Positions 20,952 to 25,329 of a stretch of 25,329 bases of DNA are shown in pieces. Within the stretch, counting starts at the first letter, position 1, and every line of letters begins with the position of its first letter. A program made the translations under genes and the position numbers. The stretch comes from JBGTNQ01 sp964646785 (GTDB lineage: Bacteria; Patescibacteriota; Minisyncoccia; Phycocordibacterales; Zambryskibacteraceae). Below the pieces are notes generated by a model, which did not search any database, was not told the origin of the DNA, and saw only the letters and a program-made list of their open reading frames with translations. The stretch is taken from the NCBI GenBank assembly GCA_964646785.1, contig CAZYGU010000010.1:1-25329 (forward strand). Direction: 5' to 3'.

Positions 20952-21229
20952 ATGGCAAAGAAAATAACAAAACAACTCAAGGTCCTCCTTCCTGCAGGAA
21001 AGGCAACACCAGCGCCACCAATCGGTCCTATCCTTGGACAGGCCGGTATTAACATTGGTGAATTCATCAAGCAGTACAACGACCAGACTCGAGAGATGAT
21101 GGGGGAAAATATCCCAGCAGAAATTACCGTATACGAAGACAGAAGCTTTACTTTTGTTCTCAAGACCCCTCCAGCTTCAAGTCTTATTCTTAAAATGATT
21201 GGAGGTGAAAAGGGTTCTGGAAAGCCAAA
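20952..21229 (+). CDS. rplK: ribosomal protein L11, 3' part lost in the assembly gap
   Basis: The first 92 residues of L11 of the 50S GTPase-associated centre are present (family length about 141). KQLKVLLPAGKATPAPPIGP, LGQAGINIGEF and LKTPPAS are diagnostic. The sequence stops at the N-run after GGEKGSGKP. The frame seems to continue beyond the gap into unrelated protein, which is chance. Codon choice is richer in C-ending codons than in neighbouring genes, as expected for a ribosomal protein. rplA, rplJ and rplL, the usual followers, are not in the window. Confidence 0.97.
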
Positions 21230-21329
21230 NNNNNNNNNNNNNNNNNNNNNNNNNNNNNNNNNNNNNNNNNNNNNNNNNNNNNNNNNNNNNNNNNNNNNNN
21301 NNNNNNNNNNNNNNNNNNNNNNNNNNNNN
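21230..21329. other. assembly gap of 100 N
   Basis: Exactly 100 N, a common placeholder for unknown length. It interrupts rplK; the DNA beyond it does not continue the ribosomal operon. Linkage and distance of the two sides are uncertain. Confidence 1.
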
Positions 21330-21353
21330 TCAGTCCTTTACAACGGAGAATTC

Positions 21354-22208
21354 GTGCGCTTCAACCGAGGATTGTCGCTTGTTGTTCTGTTGCTTACCTC
21401 TCTTGTCCCGTCATTGGTGACGGCACAGCAGAATGTTTCTCCGAATCTTGCCACTTCGGTACCGAGCCAGTTCTATGTGGATCGGTATGCACCTGGCACA
21501 TTCGGATTGGTCAATGGATTTCAGGGACGTAACAACGTCCTTCAGATGTCCACTGGCCCGAATCAGGATCTCGTAAATCGATCACCTGGGTTTCAGTCAA
21601 CATTTTACAACACCCAGGGCATGAAAACGGATGTGAACACTGCCGGATCATGGCTGTTTCAGTCCGACATCTTTGTCGACGCTTCGTGGACAAATTCGAG
21701 CAACGGTCTCATTCGTTCCGATATCTGGGCGACCGCGACGGATGATGCTGGGTTCGCAAACCCTTCCGCATATCCGATTGTTGGTGTAACCAATTATCTC
21801 GGAGCACTTCGCTTCCGTGGGTACGACGTGAATACCGGTGCTTGGCTCGACTTCGGTAACTCAGTTAACCTCAATTCCTGGAATACGCTCGGGATGGGGT
21901 TTGATGTTATTACGAACACGTTCAGCTACTACGTGAACGGTTCTCTCGCTGCTTCTATTGTTGGAGGTAACACTTCAACAGGGGTAGCGAACATTATGTA
22001 CCAGATGTACAACTACAATGACCCGTCACTTCCTGGTGTTCCTCTCAATTTGGGGAATCCGAGCCAGCCTGGCTACAACGTGAACTGGTCAATGACATCT
22101 ACTACTGTCCCCGAACCTAGCACTTATGCACTGTTGGCAGCGGGACTCTCTGTTCTTTTCTTTGCATATCGTCGACGCTCGCATACGATGGCTAGCGTCG
22201 TTCAGTAG
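21354..22208 (+). CDS. secreted PEP-CTERM surface protein
   Basis: A 284-residue protein starting at GTG 21354, chosen because GGAG (21345-21348) lies 5 bases upstream and the resulting N-terminus is a clean signal peptide: basic RFNR, hydrophobic LSLVVLLLTSLVPS, and cleavage after VTA. The mature part is rich in Asn/Ser/Thr/aromatics with no Cys. The region FDVITNTFSYYVNGSLAAS resembles LamG/concanavalin-like lectin strands (tentative). The C-terminus is a PEP-CTERM sorting signal: VPEPSTYALLAAGLSVLFFAYRRR split as PEP motif VPEPS, a membrane helix, and a basic RRR tail; exosortase would cut at PEP. No exosortase gene is in the window. A terminator hairpin follows. Confidence 0.85.
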   Translation: MRFNRGLSLVVLLLTSLVPSLVTAQQNVSPNLATSVPSQFYVDRYAPGTFGLVNGFQGRNNVLQMSTGPNQDLVNRSPGFQSTFYNTQGMKTDVNTAGSWLFQSDIFVDASWTNSSNGLIRSDIWATATDDAGFANPSAYPIVGVTNYLGALRFRGYDVNTGAWLDFGNSVNLNSWNTLGMGFDVITNTFSYYVNGSLAASIVGGNTSTGVANIMYQMYNYNDPSLPGVPLNLGNPSQPGYNVNWSMTSTTVPEPSTYALLAAGLSVLFFAYRRRSHTMASVVQ

Positions 22209-22217
22209 CAAGTTTTG

Positions 22218-22253
22218 ACTACCGTCATTCCTAAGAGGGGTGGCGGTAGTTTT
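22218..22253 (+). terminator. rho-independent terminator after the PEP-CTERM gene
   Basis: ACTACCG (22218-22224) pairs with CGGTAGT (22244-22250); inner bases add G-C and wobble pairs (TCATTCC with GGGGTGG). TTTT follows. The remaining intergenic DNA up to 22425 is A/T-rich. It contains a TTGACA at 22307-22312 but no matching -10 was found, so no promoter is called there. Confidence 0.8.
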
Positions 22254-22425
22254 GCTTAGAAATTATTTTTCCCTTCTTTTTTATATAAATTTGTAATGAG
22301 GGTATTTTGACAATAGAAAAAAACTGAAGTCTTGTTTTTGTTTCGCTTTGTTTTTTAGTAACGGAATGGTACCAATAAGGCAGAGCGTGAACCTTGCCAC
22401 AAACAATACAACCCTGAGGTGTTTC

Positions 22426-23079
22426 ATGTTGGATGCCACCTTAAAAGGTATTATCCAAGAAGCAGGAAGTCAGTCGAGAATTCGTGCCCAAGATCGGTAT
22501 ATCGACACACACGAAGAACTACTTCGAGTCGTTGAGAAACTGCGTTCTGTTGGTATTCGCATTGTTTTGACTCAAGGAACATTTGATTTGTTCCACGTCG
22601 GACATGCACGATATTTACGCAAAGCGCGAGAACACGGTGACGTACTTATTGTCGGTGTTGATGATGACACCAAGGCGCGAGCGAGGAAAGGGGAGAATCG
22701 TCCGGTCGTTCCTCTTGAGGAACGGATGGAAATTCTCACTCAGACTCGCAGTGCTGATATCGTTACCATCAAACGTCACGATGATCCAAAGTGGTATCTC
22801 ATAAAACTCATTCATCCTGAGGTGCTCATCGCTGTACAAGGAACATATGATCCTGATGAAATCACCGCACTCAAAGAACACTGTGGTGAAGTCATTGTTT
22901 TGAATCGCCAGGCAGAGACGAGTACTAGTGCAAAGGTAAGAAAACTAGTTCTCGATGGAGCCGATATTTTGAGTCGGGTTCTCTCGGAAACGCTTCCTGA
23001 AAGAATCGTTGAGCTTTTGAGACAGAACATTCCTGAACTTCTCAAGGATGCGTACCAAAAGATGAGAGAAGGTGACTGA
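22426..23079 (+). CDS. HxGH nucleotidylyltransferase (RfaE C-terminal/GCT-like)
   Basis: A 217-residue protein with a cytidylyltransferase-like fold: LTQGTFDLFHVGHARYLRKA (48-67) with the catalytic HVGH (57-60), VGVDDDTKARARKG, RPVVPLEERMEIL (92-104), and the second signature TSTSAKVRKL (166-175). This is closest to the adenylyltransferase part of HldE (heptose) and glycerol-3-phosphate cytidylyltransferase, but the substrate is unknown. About 38 residues precede the domain and about 40 helical residues follow it. ATG 22426 is preferred over an in-frame ATG at 22366 because GAGGTG (22416-22421) precedes it. Its stop overlaps the deaminase start by one base (TGATG), which suggests the two proteins act together or are made in fixed ratio. 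Confidence 0.85.
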   Translation: MLDATLKGIIQEAGSQSRIRAQDRYIDTHEELLRVVEKLRSVGIRIVLTQGTFDLFHVGHARYLRKAREHGDVLIVGVDDDTKARARKGENRPVVPLEERMEILTQTRSADIVTIKRHDDPKWYLIKLIHPEVLIAVQGTYDPDEITALKEHCGEVIVLNRQAETSTSAKVRKLVLDGADILSRVLSETLPERIVELLRQNIPELLKDAYQKMREGD

Positions 23080-23936
23080 TGAAAAAAATCATCGTTGCAT
23101 ATACTCCCGTGTTTCATGCGGGGTATCTCGAGCTGTTTGGAAAGCATCCAGATACAGAAAGATTTGTGGTTTTCGGTCAGCAGATTATTGCTGATTTCGA
23201 CCATCTCCTGAGAAAAGATATCCGTGCCATTGATCCAGAAGACATGGTTTCTATGCTTCGGGGTCTCCGTCTTTTTCGATCTGTTCATGTGCTCAATTCA
23301 TTTTTTATAGAGCACATACTGAGGGAAAAACCTGATATCGTAATGCCGGACGAAGATGAGTCCCATTACGTTGCAGAGAAGTATTTTCCTGGTTTGCCTG
23401 TTACATTCGATACAACGTTTCTTCGTTGGGACAAGTCTCGTTCTCTCAAAGAAGTACCCGTTGTGTCTGAGGTGACGACCACTCAAGAACTTAATCAAAT
23501 GTTTGCAAAGCAAGCATTTGATGAGTCACAAAAAAGTTCTGATTGGTGGAGGCAGGTTGGGGCGGTTATTGTGAAAGATGGCCACATTGTTTTGTCTGGC
23601 CACAATCAGCACATGCCGTCGCCACATACACCGTATGTGTTTGGTGATCCAAGAGGTCTTTTTACCAAGGGTGTGAGAATTGATCTTACGACAGCAGAAC
23701 ATGCAGAAGCTAGTGTTATTGCAGAGGCTGCGCGTCGAGGTATTTCACTTCTCGGAACATCGATCTATGTAACCACATTTCCGTGTCCTATGTGCGCGCG
23801 ACTTATCGCACATGCTGGTATTGCGGAGTGTTACTTCTCAGAAGGGTACGCTGTCCTCGACGGAGAGAGTATTCTCACGGGAGCAGGTGTGAAAATTGTT
23901 CGAGTGGTTGATAGTAGTAACTCCTCCGATGTGTAA
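23079..23936 (+). CDS. dCMP deaminase-family protein with extra N-terminal nucleotidyltransferase-like domain
   Basis: A 285-residue protein. The C-terminal part (about 136-285) is a zinc deaminase of the dCMP deaminase/ComEB type: VGAVIVKDGHIVLSGHNQ, zinc His208 and proton-shuttle Glu210 in TTAEHAEAS, and zinc Cys236/Cys239 in TTFPCPMCARL. It should convert dCMP to dUMP. Usual members are about 150-180 residues. The extra N-terminal 120 residues look like a degenerate HxGH nucleotidylyltransferase: strand KKIIVAYTPVFHAGYLELF with HAGY (13-16), strand FVVFG, KDIRAI, then KPDIVMPDEDES where such enzymes carry a substrate loop. This domain assignment is inference from pattern only. An AGAAGG Shine-Dalgarno sequence lies in the end of the upstream gene. 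Its own last codons form the left arm of a terminator. Confidence 0.85.
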   Translation: MKKIIVAYTPVFHAGYLELFGKHPDTERFVVFGQQIIADFDHLLRKDIRAIDPEDMVSMLRGLRLFRSVHVLNSFFIEHILREKPDIVMPDEDESHYVAEKYFPGLPVTFDTTFLRWDKSRSLKEVPVVSEVTTTQELNQMFAKQAFDESQKSSDWWRQVGAVIVKDGHIVLSGHNQHMPSPHTPYVFGDPRGLFTKGVRIDLTTAEHAEASVIAEAARRGISLLGTSIYVTTFPCPMCARLIAHAGIAECYFSEGYAVLDGESILTGAGVKIVRVVDSSNSSDV

Positions 23937-23953
23937 TCGGAGGAGTTTGTTTT
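23919..23953 (+). terminator. terminator overlapping the end of the deaminase gene
   Basis: AACTCCTCCGAT (23919-23930) pairs perfectly with ATCGGAGGAGTT (23936-23947) around a GTGTA loop, followed by TTGTTTTTT. The stop codon TAA (23934-23936) is inside the hairpin. Confidence 0.9.
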
Positions 23954-24019
23954 TTATGTTTTGATGTGATAGTTTTGCCGAAGATTTGTTACCTTATTTA
24001 CGATCACAAGGAAGGAATC

Positions 24020-24466
24020 GTGTCTCACTTTGACCATACACATGCACGCACAGACGAGCAGAGAGAGCAAATGCTCGAGCTTGAGCAGAGGGGTATTTGT
24101 CCTTTTTGTCGCCAGCACTTTGAAGCTAATCATAGGAACCCTATTATCCATGAAACAGCTCATTGGTTGGTAACAAAAAACGACTATCCGTATGAAGGAG
24201 TCGAAGAACAACTTCTTCTTGTTCCGGCTCATACTCACGTGTCGAGTATCAGTGAACTTTCAGTGGAAGTGTGGGCAGATTTGTTTGTTATGATGTCTTG
24301 GATTACGAACCATATTTCGTATCCTGGTGGATCCTTCCTGATGAGGTTTGGTGATACCAAGTACACAGGGGGAACTGTTGATCATTTGCACGCACATCTT
24401 TTTTTTGGAGTATCACGTGACGATTCACAGTCGTCGATGAAGGTGAAAGTTGGGTACTCTAGATAG
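24020..24466 (+). CDS. HIT-superfamily protein
   Basis: A 148-residue protein. GTG 24020 is chosen because AAGGAAGG (24008-24015) stands 4 bases before it; the frame is open further upstream but reads into the terminator region. CPFC (27-30) is a likely zinc knuckle. The HIT motif H-x-H-x-H is H122-L-H124-A-H126 in GGTVDHLHAHLFFG, with His124 as the probable nucleophile. The central EEQLLLVPAHTHVSSISEL is typical of HIT proteins. They hydrolyse or transfer nucleotides (dinucleoside polyphosphates, nucleotide phosphoramidates, galactose-1-phosphate uridylyl transfer). The substrate here is unknown, but nucleotide-metabolism neighbours fit a nucleotide substrate. Confidence 0.85.
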   Translation: MSHFDHTHARTDEQREQMLELEQRGICPFCRQHFEANHRNPIIHETAHWLVTKNDYPYEGVEEQLLLVPAHTHVSSISELSVEVWADLFVMMSWITNHISYPGGSFLMRFGDTKYTGGTVDHLHAHLFFGVSRDDSQSSMKVKVGYSR

Positions 24467-24496
24467 AAAGTTTTTGTGTACTACTGACAAACAAAA

Positions 24497-24528
24497 GCAC
24501 CACTAGCAAAAGCTAGTGGTGCGTTTTT
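24497..24528. terminator. shared bidirectional terminator between convergent genes
   Basis: GCACCACTAGC (24497-24507) pairs perfectly with GCTAGTGGTGC (24512-24522), loop AAAA. GTTTTT follows on the plus strand, and ACAAAA in front gives a TTTTGT tract for the minus strand. It serves the HIT gene and the DHFR gene. Confidence 0.92.
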
Positions 24529-25010
24529 CATACACGGAGATATGTTTCCAAAATAGTTGGGTACTCATCTTCGGGAGTTGTACCAAAAAGAGCACTTTCA
24601 ACAATCTTCCAATCATCCAAATCGAATTCTGGGAAGAAAGTATCTCCTTCGATCTGAGCCAAGACTCGGGTCAGAATCAGTCTGTCAGCGAAACCAAGTC
24701 CTTCTCGATATAGCCCAGATCCTCCGATGATGTATTGCTCGTTTCTGTTTGAAACTGCAAATGCTTCAGCAATAGAACGAACAATTTCTGCCCCAGGCAT
24801 GTCGATATCTCTGCATCGTGTGACGACAACGTTCTGTCTGTCAGGGAGTGGTTTTACTGGAAGCGAGTTCCATGTATTTCGTCCCATGATGACCGTATTT
24901 CCTTGCGTGATTCGTTTAAACCGCAACAAATCACTTTTCAATGTCCACGGAATAGTTCCACTTTTTCCGATGACACCGTTTTGGCTTACAGCAGCGATGA
25001 TTGTTACCAT
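24528..25010 (-). CDS. folA: dihydrofolate reductase
   Basis: Reduces dihydrofolate to tetrahydrofolate with NADPH. The 160-residue protein has IIAAVSQNGVIGKSGTIPW, the catalytic acid Asp27 in LKSDLLRFK, VIMGRNTWNSL, PLPDRQNVVV and the NADPH loop IIGGSGLY (about 93-100). All are standard. The start is ATG at 25010-25008 rather than the TTG one codon upstream, because AGGAG lies 5-6 bases before the ATG and would be too close to the TTG. It begins 8 bases after the thymidylate synthase stop, so both are made from one transcript. Confidence 0.97.
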   Translation of the reverse strand: MVTIIAAVSQNGVIGKSGTIPWTLKSDLLRFKRITQGNTVIMGRNTWNSLPVKPLPDRQNVVVTRCRDIDMPGAEIVRSIAEAFAVSNRNEQYIIGGSGLYREGLGFADRLILTRVLAQIEGDTFFPEFDLDDWKIVESALFGTTPEDEYPTILETYLRV

Positions 25011-25018
25011 CAATACTC

Positions 25019-25329
25019 CTAGATTGCAGCGGGGATGCCGGGAATGGCAGGATGTGGATAGTAATCCGAAAGAGAAAAGTCTGTTGCACGAAAAGCAAAC
25101 AGATCGTCTCGAGGAGTCATCGTAACAGTTGGAAATGTTCTGGGTAAACGATCGCGAGAAAGCATTTCCTTCACAGCATCAATCTGATCTTCGTAGATAT
25201 GAGCATCAGAGGTGCTGTGAATGAACTCCTTCGGTGTGTAGCCGGTTACGTGCGCGAGCATCATTGTGAGTGCTGCGTACTGAACCATATTCGAGGGAAC
25301 CCCGATTGGAAAATCAGCTGACCGTTGAA
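25019..25329 (-). CDS. thyA: thymidylate synthase, C-terminal part, 5' end cut by the window
   Basis: Makes dTMP from dUMP with methylene-tetrahydrofolate as carbon donor and reductant. The visible 102 residues run from QRSADFPIGVPSNMVQYAAL (phosphate-binding Arg-Ser-x-Asp motif) through STSDAHIYEDQIDAVKEML to the conserved C-terminal end YYPHPAIPGIPAAI. The frame is open to the right edge. The catalytic Cys, expected about 20 residues upstream of QRS, is outside the window. An ATG at 25288 is internal and is not the start. It forms an operon with DHFR, which regenerates the folate that this enzyme oxidises. Confidence 0.97.
   Translation of the reverse strand, partial: QRSADFPIGVPSNMVQYAALTMMLAHVTGYTPKEFIHSTSDAHIYEDQIDAVKEMLSRDRLPRTFPTVTMTPRDDLFAFRATDFSLSDYYPHPAIPGIPAAI

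Noticed and set aside
20952..22208. One continuous open frame from rplK through the N run into the PEP-CTERM protein.
   Set aside because: The 100 N have no defined length and the frame agreement is chance. L11 has no such extension, and the right part has its own start with a ribosome binding site and signal peptide.
22307..22335. TTGACA at 22307-22312 as promoter of the nucleotidylyltransferase.
   Set aside because: No acceptable -10 hexamer was found at 16-18 bases distance.
23966..24019. Upstream start for the HIT protein at GTG 23966.
   Set aside because: No ribosome binding site, and GTG 24020 has a strong AAGGAAGG in front.

Overview
The window reads as chromosomal DNA from a small-genome bacterium, most likely of the Candidate Phyla Radiation (Patescibacteria, Parcubacteria-like). 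This is an inference from the kind of genes present: cut-down glycolytic enzymes, a B12-dependent class II ribonucleotide reductase, many short single-helix surface proteins, and an ECF sigma factor paired with a DUF5667-type anti-sigma protein. No rRNA, tRNA, CRISPR array, insertion sequence or phage gene was found. A run of exactly 100 N (21230-21329) divides the window into two contig pieces of uncertain linkage.

Left piece (1-21229): a YibE/F membrane protein cut by the window edge and a small membrane protein come first. A tightly packed operon follows (3-4 of 4 junctions overlap or touch): class 2 dihydroorotate dehydrogenase, a GyaR-like 2-hydroxyacid dehydrogenase, phosphoglycerate mutase, a very short pyruvate kinase and enolase. 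Together the last three are lower glycolysis (3-phosphoglycerate to pyruvate). A class II RNR converges on it from the minus strand. Next come an ArsR-type regulator with a DUF2231 membrane protein, a DinB-like protein, an ABC exporter, and a run of membrane-anchored surface proteins (EF-hand-like, DUF3298-like, iron-permease-like, thrombospondin-3-like). Then an unknown gene with its own promoter, structured leader and strong terminator, an rRNA-methyltransferase-like gene, an ECF sigma/anti-sigma pair, a PAP2 phosphatase, folD and a SIMPL protein. The piece ends in secE-nusG-rplK, where rplK is cut by the gap.

Right piece (21330-25329): a PEP-CTERM surface protein, a nucleotidylyltransferase coupled to a dCMP deaminase with an extra N-terminal domain, a HIT-family protein, and convergent DHFR and thymidylate synthase (the latter cut by the window edge). 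Deaminase (dCMP to dUMP), thymidylate synthase (dUMP to dTMP) and DHFR (folate recycling) form a dTMP supply route that would also use FolD and the RNR of the left piece if both belong to one genome.

Regulation: nearly every intergenic region on the left piece holds an extended -10 element (TGnTATAAT-like), usually without a convincing -35, and most left-piece genes lack a Shine-Dalgarno sequence. All four right-piece genes whose start can be judged outside the window edge, plus DHFR, do have one. Six rho-independent-type hairpins were found. The most unusual items are the pyruvate kinase lacking both B and C domains, active-site changes in PyrD and phosphoglycerate mutase, the deaminase fused to a nucleotidyltransferase-like domain, and the leader hairpin that contains the ribosome binding site of the unknown gene at 14600.
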